DNA of 64,000 nucleotides from GCA-002727735 sp038134525 (lineage in GTDB: Bacteria; Bacteroidota; Bacteroidia; Flavobacteriales_D; Parvicellaceae): contig JAYPVI010000004.1 of the NCBI GenBank assembly GCA_038134525.1, positions 62,001-126,000 of the forward strand, given 5' to 3'. The notes below the pieces were generated by a model. The model saw only the letters and a list, made by a program, of their open reading frames with translations, was not told the origin of the DNA and ran no database searches. Positions 7,039 to 15,899 of this stretch are shown here, in pieces (the first letter of the stretch is position 1; the number at the start of each line of letters is the position of its first letter). The translations under genes and the position numbers were made by a program.

Positions 7039-9819
7039 TTATTTATCAGAAATTAATGACTCCAAAAGCTTCTTTAGTTCATCAATTTGCTTTTGCTGTT
7101 CTTCAATAATGTCTTGCTGTTCTTGGATAGCGCGAATTGTTATAGGTATTAATTGAAGATAATTAACTGTTTTAATCTCCATATTTTCTTTTGATTCTTC
7201 TCCATCTTCTTTGGGTATTTCATGATTTGATGTATTAACCATTTCTGGATAGATTTTTTCTAATTCCTGGGCTAATATTCCAAATTGCTTCCTTTCTGAG
7301 AAGTTCATTGTAGGAAACTTCTCGTTATTAAAATTATAGCTATATACATTCATTGATTTAATGCTATTTAGAGCACCAGAATAGGAAACAATATTAGTTT
7401 TGAGTCTTTTATCTGAGGGATTGCTAAAGTTCCCACTTACATAAACATTTCCTGAGAAATAACCTGCATAGCTTGTACCACCATTCCCAATTCCTGTAGA
7501 ATAAATTCCATAAGTAGTACCTGATGAATTTCCAGAAGCAAAAACATTTAATCCATAATTTATGTATGAAGAAGTGGCTTCTGAATATGTTCTTTGTCCA
7601 TAAACTCTAGCATTACCACTTGCGGGTGAAGAAACAGTAGTGTAGTTGCCATATGTGTAGGTTGAGCTTGATGGGGATTCAACTTTATTATAAATACCAT
7701 AAGTAGAACTGCCAGCATCATTATCAACATAATTAAAAAACCCATAAGTGTATCCAGAATTGGTTGTTCTAAATACATTATTATAAAATCCATATTTAGT
7801 TCCGGAAGTATTGATTGATTTATCATTATAAATTCCATAGGAATTTAACAATGTATTTGGTGTATTAACATGTAACGATGCTATTGGATTAGAAGTACCA
7901 ATTCCAACTTCGTCAGTTATTGTAGAAGGATAAATTTCATTGTTAGTTGCATCTCTTGACCAGAAACTTGATAAAACTCCATCGTTATCTATAGATAAAC
8001 CACTTCCCACTTTAACTCCACCAAGAGTTGAAGATGATGCAATAGGTAATGTATATCCTGGAATTGTTGCCCATGAGGCTAAACCAGAATTATCTGTTGT
8101 TAAATAGCTACCTGCATCAGGTGTTCCTCCTGTAATTTTAATTTGACCACCAATTTCCACAATTGAACCATTATCTGAAATAATGCTTGAAATTAAAGCT
8201 GATCCATCCCATTTAGGTACGTAATTAGTTGAATTAGCACCTACTTGTGGATCCGTTTCATGTTGAGCTAAATTAGCTATATCTGTTTTACCATTTTGTA
8301 AAACAATATCATCAATAAGCCAAGCGTCATAAGTATCACCATTTGCTCTAAACCTTAATTTTAGTCCATTTGAAGGTATATTTGAAAATATGTGAACATA
8401 TTTTGTCCAGTTATCAATTCCATCAGCACCATCATAAGAAATTAATGTTTGGTAGCTTGAACCATCATAATATTCAACAAATAATTTATCCCCAGAGGAT
8501 GGATTTTCATTAGTTCCTTCTCGAATTGAATAAGAAACACTAATTTCAGTACAAGCCCCGCAATCGTAGGTAGCTGTAGTAAAATTATAACCCCCAAAAA
8601 TTTTCATTGAGTGGGGACTACTTACATAGGAAGAAGCAAAAGTAGTAACAAGCCAATTATGACTTCTTGTCCAACCATTAGAGTTAGTATTTGGTGTTGA
8701 ATTATTCCAAACTGTAGTAAAATCTTCACTAACAGAAAAACTGCATTCTAAACTTGAACTGTTTTCAGCCACCCAGTCATCTGGTGTTCCATCATTATCT
8801 GTATCTCTCCAAACTAAAATTTGCCCATCTGAAGTTCCTTGCACAACTGGACCTGTGGCTCCTGTAGCGCCTGTTGCACCTGTGGCACCATCTTGCCCAT
8901 TATTTCCCGTGGGTCCTGTTGCACCCGTTGCACCCGTAGCGCCTGTTGGACCTGTGGCTCCCGTTGAACCAGTTGCTCCTGTTGGCCCCGTTGGACCTGT
9001 GGCTCCCGTTGAACCAGTTGCTCCTGTTGCACCCGTTGAACCCGTTGAACCCGTGACTCCAGTAGAACCTGTTGCACCTGTTGCGCCAGTAGCACCTGTT
9101 GGACCTGTTGCACCCGTAGCGCCAGTAGAGCCAGTAGCACCTGTTGGACCTGTTGGACCCGTTGCGCCAGTAGAGCCTGTTGCGCCTGTTGCACCCGTTG
9201 CGCCTGTTGGACCTGTGGCTCCCGTTGAACCAGTTGCACCTGTTGGACCAGTTGCACCAGTAGAACCTGTTGAGCCCGTGACTCCAGTAGAACCTGTTGC
9301 ACCAGTAGAACCTGTTGCACCAGTAGAACCGACACTACCTGAAATATTTATTAATTGAAATGCTCCACTAGTTTCATTCCAGCTTAACACATAGCCATCA
9401 GAATTGGCATCTCCTGTTTTAGGATAATTTTTTACTTCATTGGCATATAGAGCATATGGAACGCTACTTAAATCTTCCCAACTTCCTTGAATAGATTGAG
9501 CGGTACCGTTTGCATCATCGTATTCGATTGTTGATCTTATTTTAACTCCAGCATTATTCCAATCTAAATTGGCAACAAGAGGTATTCTAGCCGTGAAAAG
9601 ACCGTAGTCATTAGTAATAATTCCAGAAGGAAATGAATTCGTGTAAATGGAACCACCAGCATCAATTTCAATTTTTGAAGATGTTTTAATAGAAATACTA
9701 GATAAGATATTTCCATTAGCATCTCTTAACACGCCTTGATAGTTAATATATTCAGGAGATTGAGCTAAAACGGTAAAGCATGATATCAAAAACAATAGTA
9801 TGAATGCAGTTTTCTTCAT
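7039..9819 (-). CDS. secreted collagen-like repeat protein with C-terminal S74/endosialidase-type chaperone domain
   Basis: After a signal peptide (MKKTAFILLFLISCFTVLAQ) comes a conserved N-domain (YINYQGVLRDANGNIL...) often found in Bacteroidetes tail-fibre-like proteins. Residues about 161-323 are Gly-X-Y triplets, almost all GATG, GSTG or GPTG, about 54 triplets. A MAM-like or galactose-binding-like jelly roll (about 355-515, ending DDIVLQNG) and a glycine/serine/tyrosine-rich stalk follow. The C-terminus is a peptidase S74-type intramolecular chaperone: SDKRLKTNI with the presumed self-cleavage Ser near residue 804, FGILAQELEKIYPEMV, and a closing coiled coil. It should form a trimeric surface fibre. 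I see no T9SS domain, so the outer-membrane route is unclear. Ligand unknown. Confidence 0.88.
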   Translation of the reverse strand: MKKTAFILLFLISCFTVLAQSPEYINYQGVLRDANGNILSSISIKTSSKIEIDAGGSIYTNSFPSGIITNDYGLFTARIPLVANLDWNNAGVKIRSTIEYDDANGTAQSIQGSWEDLSSVPYALYANEVKNYPKTGDANSDGYVLSWNETSGAFQLINISGSVGSTGATGSTGATGSTGVTGSTGSTGATGPTGATGSTGATGPTGATGATGATGSTGATGPTGPTGATGSTGATGATGPTGATGATGATGSTGVTGSTGSTGATGATGSTGATGPTGPTGATGSTGATGPTGATGATGATGPTGNNGQDGATGATGATGATGPVVQGTSDGQILVWRDTDNDGTPDDWVAENSSSLECSFSVSEDFTTVWNNSTPNTNSNGWTRSHNWLVTTFASSYVSSPHSMKIFGGYNFTTATYDCGACTEISVSYSIREGTNENPSSGDKLFVEYYDGSSYQTLISYDGADGIDNWTKYVHIFSNIPSNGLKLRFRANGDTYDAWLIDDIVLQNGKTDIANLAQHETDPQVGANSTNYVPKWDGSALISSIISDNGSIVEIGGQIKITGGTPDAGSYLTTDNSGLASWATIPGYTLPIASSSTLGGVKVGSGLSIDNDGVLSSFWSRDATNNEIYPSTITDEVGIGTSNPIASLHVNTPNTLLNSYGIYNDKSINTSGTKYGFYNNVFRTTNSGYTYGFFNYVDNDAGSSTYGIYNKVESPSSSTYTYGNYTTVSSPASGNARVYGQRTYSEATSSYINYGLNVFASGNSSGTTYGIYSTGIGNGGTSYAGYFSGNVYVSGNFSNPSDKRLKTNIVSYSGALNSIKSMNVYSYNFNNEKFPTMNFSERKQFGILAQELEKIYPEMVNTSNHEIPKEDGEESKENMEIKTVNYLQLIPITIRAIQEQQDIIEEQQKQIDELKKLLESLISDK
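8850..9339 (-). repeat. 9-base-periodic collagen-like minisatellite inside the fibre gene
   Basis: Degenerate tandem units coding for GATGPTG-type triplets, interrupted once by NNGQDG near the 3' end. Several longer blocks recur, for example the code for GSTGVTGSTGSTGATG appears twice. Such arrays readily change length by slippage or recombination. Confidence 0.95.
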
Positions 9820-9930
9820 AAAAAAGAATATTCTTTAACTATCGTAAGTTAGAAAAAAAAGGATGAAGAAAAAAATGAATATGACAAACTATGGATTTCT
9901 ATGGACAAAACTCAATAAATATCAAGTTGG

Positions 9931-10800
9931 TTAACTTAATAGTTCTGCCATTTTAGTCCCTAGATCCGCAGGCGAATCAACCACATGAACCCCGCAATCT
10001 CTTAAAATGGCTTTTTTAGCAGAAGCCGTATCACTATGCCCACCTACTATGGCTCCAGCATGGCCCATTGTTCTTCCCTTTGGTGCAGTGTCTCCTGCTA
10101 TAAATGCAACCACTGGCTTTGTTCCATTAGCCTGAATCCATTTACCAGCCTCAGCTTCTAAATTTCCTCCAATTTCACCAATCATGATAATTCCATCAGT
10201 CTCATCATCATTCATCAATAATTCAACCGCATCTTTTATTGTAGTGCCAATAATGGGATCACCACCAACACCAATAGCTGTAGTTTGGCCCAAACCTACT
10301 TTGGTAACTTGATCAACAGCTTCATAAGTTAATGTGCCCGATTTACTGACAATTCCCACATTTCCTTTTTTGAATATGAACCCCGGCATAATACCTACTT
10401 TTGCTTCTTCTGCAGTAATTACACCTGGACAGTTAGGTCCAACCATTCTGCAATCTTTATCTTTTAAATATTCTTTTACCTTAATCATATCTGCTACCGG
10501 GATTCCCTCTGTAATACATATTACAACCTTAATTCCTGCTTCGGCAGCTTCCATAACCGCATCAGCAGCAAATGCAGGAGGAACAAATACAATTGATACA
10601 TCAGCATCTGTTTCTTTAACAGCTTCTGCAACCGTGTTAAACACGGGTTTTCCTAGATGTTCTTGACCTCCTTTTCCTGGAGTTACTCCACCAACTAACT
10701 GCGTGCCATAATTGATCATTTGTTCAGAATGGAAAGTTCCTTCACCACCTGTAAAACCTTGTACAATGACTTTTGAATTTTTGTCTACTAAAACGCTCAT
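9931..10800 (-). CDS. sucD: succinyl-CoA ligase (ADP-forming) subunit alpha
   Basis: This is the alpha subunit of the TCA-cycle enzyme that converts succinyl-CoA to succinate with formation of ATP or GTP. The CoA-binding Rossmann domain begins VIVQGFTGGEGTFHS, and the active-site histidine that is phosphorylated is His247 in GHAGAIVGG. The length of 289 residues is standard. The beta subunit gene sucC is not adjacent, which is usual in Bacteroidetes. It follows rpsA on the same strand but is separated from it by a strong terminator, so it probably has its own promoter. Confidence 0.97.
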   Translation of the reverse strand: MSVLVDKNSKVIVQGFTGGEGTFHSEQMINYGTQLVGGVTPGKGGQEHLGKPVFNTVAEAVKETDADVSIVFVPPAFAADAVMEAAEAGIKVVICITEGIPVADMIKVKEYLKDKDCRMVGPNCPGVITAEEAKVGIMPGFIFKKGNVGIVSKSGTLTYEAVDQVTKVGLGQTTAIGVGGDPIIGTTIKDAVELLMNDDETDGIIMIGEIGGNLEAEAGKWIQANGTKPVVAFIAGDTAPKGRTMGHAGAIVGGHSDTASAKKAILRDCGVHVVDSPADLGTKMAELLS

Positions 10801-10816
10801 ACATCTAATTTGACGC

Positions 10817-10848
10817 TAAAATTAGCAATTGATTTTAAATTAAAGCAA
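10817..10848 (-). promoter_or_regulatory. possible sucD promoter
   Basis: On the minus strand: TTG, 21 bases, then TAATTTTA. The -33 TTG overlaps the U-tract of the rpsA terminator, so this is tentative. Confidence 0.35.
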
Positions 10849-10877
10849 AAAAAAACCGCTCAATATGAGCGGTTTTT
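10847..10877 (-). terminator. rpsA terminator
   Basis: A 12-bp perfect stem (10851-10862 with 10866-10877, loop of 3 bases) with core ACCGCTCA/TGAGCGGT. On the minus strand it is followed by an unbroken T tract, as expected for termination of rpsA. Confidence 0.9.
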
Positions 10878-10897
10878 AACAATCTAATAACTAAATG

Positions 10898-12946
10898 TTA
10901 TTTAGCATTATCCATTTTATCTTTCAATGCTGCCAATGCATCTAAATCACCTAATGTAGTTTTTTCACTAGCATCATTAATGTTTTGTACTGCTTTTCTT
11001 GTTTTGTTATCTTTAGATTTCACTTGTCTTGCTTCAATTTCACCCCAAACTTTAGTATGAGAAATCAAAATCTTTTTTCCTTCTTTATTAAATTCTAAAA
11101 TTTTGAATTCAGCTTTTTCATCACTATTGATGTAAGATCCATCCTCTTTTTTCATGTGTTTTGCAGGACAATAAGCCTCTACTCCATACGCCATGGATAC
11201 AATACCTGCTTTGTCTTTTAATTTAACTACAGTCCCCTCATGTACGGTATCTAAAGCAAATAGCGTTTCGTACACATCCCAAGGATTTTCCTGTAATTGT
11301 TTATGACCTAGAGTTAATCTTCTATTCTCAGCATCTAATTCAAGTACAATCACTTCTAATTCCTCACCTACAGCGCAGAATTCAGATGGATGTTTGAACT
11401 TTTTATCCCATGAAAGATCCGAAATGTGGATTAATCCATCTACTCCTTCTTCCATTTCTACAAATACACCAAAATTGGTGAAATTTCTAACCTTTGCTTT
11501 ATGAGTAGAATCAACAGGGTATTTTTTATCAATGTCTGCCCATGGATCTGGAATCAATTGTTTGATGCCTAAAGACATTTTTCTTTCTTCTTTATCTAAA
11601 GTAAGCACTACTGATTCTACCTCATCACCAACTTTAAGGAAATCTCCAGCTGTTCTTAAGTGCTGACTCCAACTCATTTCTGACACGTGAACTAGTCCTT
11701 CAACACCAGGTGCAATTTCAATAAAAGCACCATAGTCTGCAAGCACAACCACTTTGCCCTTTACTTTATCACCTACATTTAATTCCGCTTCCATAGCGTC
11801 CCATGGGTGATCAGAAAGTTGCTTAAGACCTAAAGCAATTCTTTTCTTATCATCATCAAAGTCAAGTATTACCACTTTAATTTTTTCATCAAGTGTAACC
11901 AACTCTTCTGGATGATTTACTCTACCCCATGAAAGATCTGTAATGTGAATTAATCCATCAACACCACCTAAGTCTATAAACACACCATAAGAAGTGATAT
12001 TTTTAACAATTCCTTCAAGTACCTGTCCTTTTTCAAGACCAGACATAATTTGCTTTTTCTGTTCTTCAATTTCAGCTTCGATAAGTGCTTTATGAGACAC
12101 CACTACATTTTTAAATTCTTTATTGATTTTCACCACTTTGAATTCCATGTTTTTACCTACATATTGATCATAATCTCTAATAGGCTTTACATCAATCTGA
12201 GAACCTGGTAAAAACGCTTCAATTCCAAAAACATCCACGATTAAACCACCCTTAGTTCTACATTTTACAAAACCAGTAATAATTTCACCAGACTCTAGAA
12301 CATCATTTACTCTGATCCAAGCCATATGAGTTCTTGCTGTTTTGTGAGAAACAACCAATTGACCTGTTTTATCTTCCATGTTTTCAATGTAAACATCAAC
12401 CACATCTCCAATCTTTAAGTCTTGATTATATCTAAATTCGTTTTTAGGAACAACACCTTCACTCTTGTAATTAATATTTATCACTACTTCCTTTTTTGTA
12501 ATAGCAATTACTGAACCTTGAATAAGTGATTTTTCTTCTACTTGAGTTAAAGTTCCATCATACATATCATCCATTTGCTTTCTTTCATCAGCTGTATATG
12601 CATCTTTTTCTTCTGCTTCAAAAGCATCCCAATCAAATTCAACTGGAGCAGTTGCAACGGTTTCTTTTACTTCTGATTTTTCTACTTTTTCAGCTTTCTT
12701 TTCTTCTGATTTAACCTCAACTACTTCCTCAACTGATTTAACTTCTTCTATCTTTTCTACCACTTCAACTACAGGCTCTGCTTTTTTAGCTGCTGTATTC
12801 TTCTTAGCTGCTGTATTCTTCTTGGCTGCCGTTGTCTTCTTAGCTGCTGTTGTCTTCTTAGCTGCTGTAGTTTTTGATTTAGTTGATGATTTTTTAGTTG
12901 CAGGAGATTTCTTAGCTGCAACTTTTTCTTTTGATTCTTCTGCCAT
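10898..12946 (-). CDS. rpsA: 30S ribosomal protein S1 with a long lysine/alanine-rich N-terminal extension
   Basis: Six S1 RNA-binding (OB-fold) repeats follow residue ~135; clear ones are GIVKNITSYGVFIDLGG, GKVVVLADYGAFIEIAPG and AKVRNFTNFGVFVEMEEG. This part is about the length of E. coli S1 (557 residues). In front lies an extra region of about 125 residues: five copies of (T/N)TAAKK at 26-55, resembling a histone H1 tail, then a Glu/Val/Lys-rich acidic stretch. S1 helps the small subunit bind mRNA; in Bacteroidetes, where Shine-Dalgarno pairing is rarely used, its contribution may be larger. The extension could add RNA or DNA affinity, which is inference. A full Bacteroidetes promoter lies upstream. 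Confidence 0.96.
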   Translation of the reverse strand: MAEESKEKVAAKKSPATKKSSTKSKTTAAKKTTAAKKTTAAKKNTAAKKNTAAKKAEPVVEVVEKIEEVKSVEEVVEVKSEEKKAEKVEKSEVKETVATAPVEFDWDAFEAEEKDAYTADERKQMDDMYDGTLTQVEEKSLIQGSVIAITKKEVVININYKSEGVVPKNEFRYNQDLKIGDVVDVYIENMEDKTGQLVVSHKTARTHMAWIRVNDVLESGEIITGFVKCRTKGGLIVDVFGIEAFLPGSQIDVKPIRDYDQYVGKNMEFKVVKINKEFKNVVVSHKALIEAEIEEQKKQIMSGLEKGQVLEGIVKNITSYGVFIDLGGVDGLIHITDLSWGRVNHPEELVTLDEKIKVVILDFDDDKKRIALGLKQLSDHPWDAMEAELNVGDKVKGKVVVLADYGAFIEIAPGVEGLVHVSEMSWSQHLRTAGDFLKVGDEVESVVLTLDKEERKMSLGIKQLIPDPWADIDKKYPVDSTHKAKVRNFTNFGVFVEMEEGVDGLIHISDLSWDKKFKHPSEFCAVGEELEVIVLELDAENRRLTLGHKQLQENPWDVYETLFALDTVHEGTVVKLKDKAGIVSMAYGVEAYCPAKHMKKEDGSYINSDEKAEFKILEFNKEGKKILISHTKVWGEIEARQVKSKDNKTRKAVQNINDASEKTTLGDLDALAALKDKMDNAK
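12782..12871 (-). repeat. 18-base tandem repeat coding for (T/N)TAAKK in rpsA
   Basis: Five consecutive 18-base units with few substitutions encode the basic tail of S1 (residues 26-55). Copy number may vary between strains. Confidence 0.9.
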
Positions 12947-13027
12947 ATGGCTTTATCTTGTATCCGTAGTCATAGCCAACTTAGGAGAAATTTAACTTAC
13001 CTGGGCTATCAGGTTAAATATGGGGCA

Positions 13028-13057
13028 CAAAAGTAATCATATTTATCTAAAAAACAA
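13028..13057 (-). promoter_or_regulatory. rpsA promoter (Bacteroidetes type)
   Basis: Minus strand: TTG (13057-13055), 19 bases, TACTTTTG (13035-13028), a perfect -33/-7 match. The implied 5' leader is about 75 bases and contains an ACCTG/CAGGT stem near its start. Confidence 0.65.
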
Positions 13058-13114
13058 TAATACTAAGCTGATTATAAAAAAGATTCGGTAAAAATCCATT
13101 ACTTTAGGTTGTAT

Positions 13115-14146
13115 ATGGAGACGAAATACATGAAAAGATGTTTAGAGTTAGCTCGGAAAGGGATGTCTCAAGTTGCTCCAAACCCTATGGTAGGTGCTGT
13201 TATAGTTTATAACAATGAAATTATTGGCGAAGGTTATCACAAAAAATATGGTGAAAATCATGCTGAAGTGAATGCTATTCATAGTGTTGAAAATAAATCT
13301 TTACTTGAGAAGTCAACTCTTTATGTAAACTTAGAACCTTGTTCTCATACAGGCAAAACACCTCCATGCTGTGAATTAATTTCATCCCATAGAATTCCAA
13401 GAGTTGTGATTGGATGTCTTGATAGCTCTTCTAAAGTCAATGGAAATGGAATTACACATTTAAAAAACAATGGTATAGAAGTAAAATGTGGTTTGTTAGA
13501 AGAACAATCAATAAGACTTAACAAGAGATTTTTTACGTTTCAACACAAAAAAAGACCCTACATCATTTTAAAATGGGCTGAAAGCGCTGATGGTTTTATG
13601 GATCGAAAAAGAGATAAAAATGAAAAAGGAATTAATTGGATTTCAAACCCCAATACAAAATTGGTATCCCATCAATGGAGATCGGAAGAAGCGTGTATTC
13701 TTGTAGGGAGAAAAACTGTTGAAAATGACAATCCAAGGTTAACTACAAGAGAAGTTAATGGTCCTAACCCAATCCGATTAATAATTGATCCTAATTTAGA
13801 GCTCAAAAAAGGCTATAAAGTTTTTAATGAAGAAGCTCAAACTTTTGTATTTAATCATCTTAAAAATCAAAAGAAAAATAGTGTAGAATATGTAAAAGTT
13901 AATAAAGAAAATTTGCTCTTGGACATGTTATCATATATTTATCAGCAAAAATGGATTTCTATTATCGTTGAAGGTGGTAGATTTACTGTAAACCAATTTT
14001 TAGAAAAAAACTTGTGGGACGAAGCAAGAATAATTATTGGAAAACCAAGTTTTAAAAGTGGGCTAAAATCACCTGATTTAAAACAAAATGCCTTTTCAAA
14101 GGTAAACTTCAATGGCGATATAGTAAAAACCTATTATAATGATTGA
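13115..14146 (+). CDS. ribD: bifunctional diaminohydroxyphosphoribosylaminopyrimidine deaminase / 5-amino-6-(5-phosphoribosylamino)uracil reductase
   Basis: Riboflavin synthesis, second and third steps. The N-terminal zinc deaminase domain has the signature HAE at 49-51 and the zinc-binding PCSHTGKTPPC, with Cys76 and Cys85. The C-terminal reductase domain (about 150-340) shows KWAESADGFMD and IIVEGGRFTVNQF. Length fits the bifunctional enzyme. ATG at 13115 is preferred over an in-frame TTG two codons upstream. No FMN riboswitch is visible in the 160 bases upstream. It overlaps the next gene by 8 bases, so the two are probably co-transcribed. Confidence 0.95.
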   Translation: METKYMKRCLELARKGMSQVAPNPMVGAVIVYNNEIIGEGYHKKYGENHAEVNAIHSVENKSLLEKSTLYVNLEPCSHTGKTPPCCELISSHRIPRVVIGCLDSSSKVNGNGITHLKNNGIEVKCGLLEEQSIRLNKRFFTFQHKKRPYIILKWAESADGFMDRKRDKNEKGINWISNPNTKLVSHQWRSEEACILVGRKTVENDNPRLTTREVNGPNPIRLIIDPNLELKKGYKVFNEEAQTFVFNHLKNQKKNSVEYVKVNKENLLLDMLSYIYQQKWISIIVEGGRFTVNQFLEKNLWDEARIIIGKPSFKSGLKSPDLKQNAFSKVNFNGDIVKTYYND

Positions 14147-15011
14147 CATCCTCTACACTATAATTACTTTTTCTTCAATGCTGATACTTTTCAAATATTT
14201 TGGCAAGTATCAAGTCAATAATCTACAGGCTATTATCATTAATTATTTTACAGCTGGCAGCTTAGCACTTTTAATTGCCAAATTGAATGGCATTCAGATT
14301 ATTTTTCAAGATATCATTTCATCTACTTACATCATACCATCACTTATAATTGGACTGCTTTTCATCATTACTTTCAATTTATTAGCTTATGGCACACAAA
14401 AAATTGGCATAGCCATTTCTACTGTGGCTAACAAAATGTCCATGATTATACCTGTAATAATTGGAATTTATTTATTTAAAGAAGCGTTAGGAGCCTTAAA
14501 ATTAATGGGGATTATACTTGCCATTTTAGCCATTTACATGACATCAACTAAGGGTGGTAAATTGTCGTTTGATAAAAAATATTTACCAATTATATTGCTC
14601 ATTTTTTTTGGACAAGGGATGGCAGATGGTACTTTAAGTTGGGCTCAAAAATTCAGTATAAATGCAAATAATACATCTCTGTTTTTTGCATGTACATTTT
14701 TATCTGCAGGAATTTTAGGAAGCTTGTTTCTTATTTACGAGCTTATCGTGAAAAAAATAAAATTTCAATATAAAAGCATTCTATGGGGAATCGCTTTAGG
14801 AATTCCAAACTACCTCACACTACACTTTTTTGTTCGATCACTTCAATCTCCAATTTTAGAAAGTTCACAAGTTTTTCCCGTAGTTAATATGGGTGTAATC
14901 ATTTTATCTGCAGTTGGAGGAATTATATTGTTTAGGGAAAAACTAACTCCATTTAATTGGTCTGGAATAGCTTTAGCTGTAGTAGCTATATCTCTAATTA
15001 CCTTCTTCTAA
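14139..15011 (+). CDS. EamA/DMT-superfamily transporter
   Basis: About ten hydrophobic helices in two repeated halves, each beginning with a helix pair typical of the drug/metabolite transporter fold. KMSMIIPVIIGIYLFKEAL in the first half and VVNMGVIILSAVGGIILFREKL in the second match the conserved EamA end-of-repeat pattern with a charged Phe-(Lys/Arg)-Glu turn. It is an inner-membrane carrier of unknown substrate. Translational overlap with ribD suggests coupling but does not prove a link with flavins. Its stop overlaps the stop of the convergent dapA gene (CTAA). Confidence 0.85.
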   Translation: MIDILYTIITFSSMLILFKYFGKYQVNNLQAIIINYFTAGSLALLIAKLNGIQIIFQDIISSTYIIPSLIIGLLFIITFNLLAYGTQKIGIAISTVANKMSMIIPVIIGIYLFKEALGALKLMGIILAILAIYMTSTKGGKLSFDKKYLPIILLIFFGQGMADGTLSWAQKFSINANNTSLFFACTFLSAGILGSLFLIYELIVKKIKFQYKSILWGIALGIPNYLTLHFFVRSLQSPILESSQVFPVVNMGVIILSAVGGIILFREKLTPFNWSGIALAVVAISLITFF

Positions 15012-15898
15012 GCAAGAGTGTCGTCAATATCTGCAACTAATTTATAGAGTTTTTTAGCTGTATTGTCGTTAATGTTAACTAAAGGAAGTCTCATATGGTC
15101 TTCACCGATATTAATTAACTTTAGCACATACTTTATTCCTCCTGGATTACCGTCAGCAAAAAGTTGTTGTATTATTGGAAATAGTTCATAATGAAATAGT
15201 CTTGCCTTTTCCAAATCACCATTTAAGGCATGAGAAACCATTGATGAGAAGCGCCTAGGAAAGGCATTTGCAACTACCGATATCACCCCATCTCCTCCAC
15301 ATGAAATGTGAGGAAGTGTAAGTGCATCATCACCTGATATGACCAGAAAATCACTAGGCTTTCCAGATATGATTTCCATTATTTGCTCTAAGTTTCCTGA
15401 TGCCTCTTTAACTCCAATAATATTGGAGCATGAATGAGCTAAGTCAAGTGTAGTTTCTGAAAGCATATTGCTACCTGTCCTTCCAGGAACATTGTATAAT
15501 ATTATGGGCTTATCTGTTGAATTGGCAATTTCACTGTAATGAGCAATTATACCTTTTTGAGATGGTTTATTGTAATATGGACTCACAGAAAGATAAGCAT
15601 CTATTTTATGATTATTGAATTTTCGCATTTGATTCACTACACTAGAGGTGTTGTTTCCTCCTACTCCCAAAACAATGGGAACTCGATTCTTATTTATATC
15701 AATAACATATTCTAAAACAGCTAATTTTTCATCCTCATTAAGTGTTACTGACTCCCCTGTTGTTCCTTGTACAACTAAATAATTTACTCCATTATCTATT
15801 TGAAATTCTACGAGCTTTTGTAAGGCATTGTAATCTACTTCCCCTTCTTTTCTAAAGGGGGTTACTAAGGCTACTCCTGTTCCTTTAAATTTATCCAT
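15008..15898 (-). CDS. dapA: 4-hydroxy-tetrahydrodipicolinate synthase
   Basis: First committed step of lysine and meso-diaminopimelate synthesis, condensing pyruvate with aspartate semialdehyde. The (beta/alpha)8 barrel shows the TTGES motif at 46-50, Tyr135 in ILYNVPGRTG and the Schiff-base Lys164 in GVKEASG. Length is standard. The start lies one base after the stop of the PorD-like gene, so dapA appears to be the last gene of the bamD operon. dapB lies 24 kb away in this window. Confidence 0.96.
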   Translation of the reverse strand: MDKFKGTGVALVTPFRKEGEVDYNALQKLVEFQIDNGVNYLVVQGTTGESVTLNEDEKLAVLEYVIDINKNRVPIVLGVGGNNTSSVVNQMRKFNNHKIDAYLSVSPYYNKPSQKGIIAHYSEIANSTDKPIILYNVPGRTGSNMLSETTLDLAHSCSNIIGVKEASGNLEQIMEIISGKPSDFLVISGDDALTLPHISCGGDGVISVVANAFPRRFSSMVSHALNGDLEKARLFHYELFPIIQQLFADGNPGGIKYVLKLINIGEDHMRLPLVNINDNTAKKLYKLVADIDDTLA

Positions 15899-15899
15899 T

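Noticed and set aside
8814..9335. Second minus-strand open frame of Val/Gln/Leu repeats within the collagen gene
   Set aside because: Frame-shifted reading of the same repeat; no signal or start context.
8855..9358. Long open frame on the plus strand coding for an APVAPVGPV-type repeat protein
   Set aside because: It is the mirror of the collagen-like array on the minus strand; the 9-base repeat keeps the opposite strand open by composition alone.
13058..13114. FMN riboswitch or promoter (TACTTTAG) just upstream of ribD
   Set aside because: No RFN-like structure is visible, and the -7-like sequence has a mismatch and lies only seven bases from the start codon.
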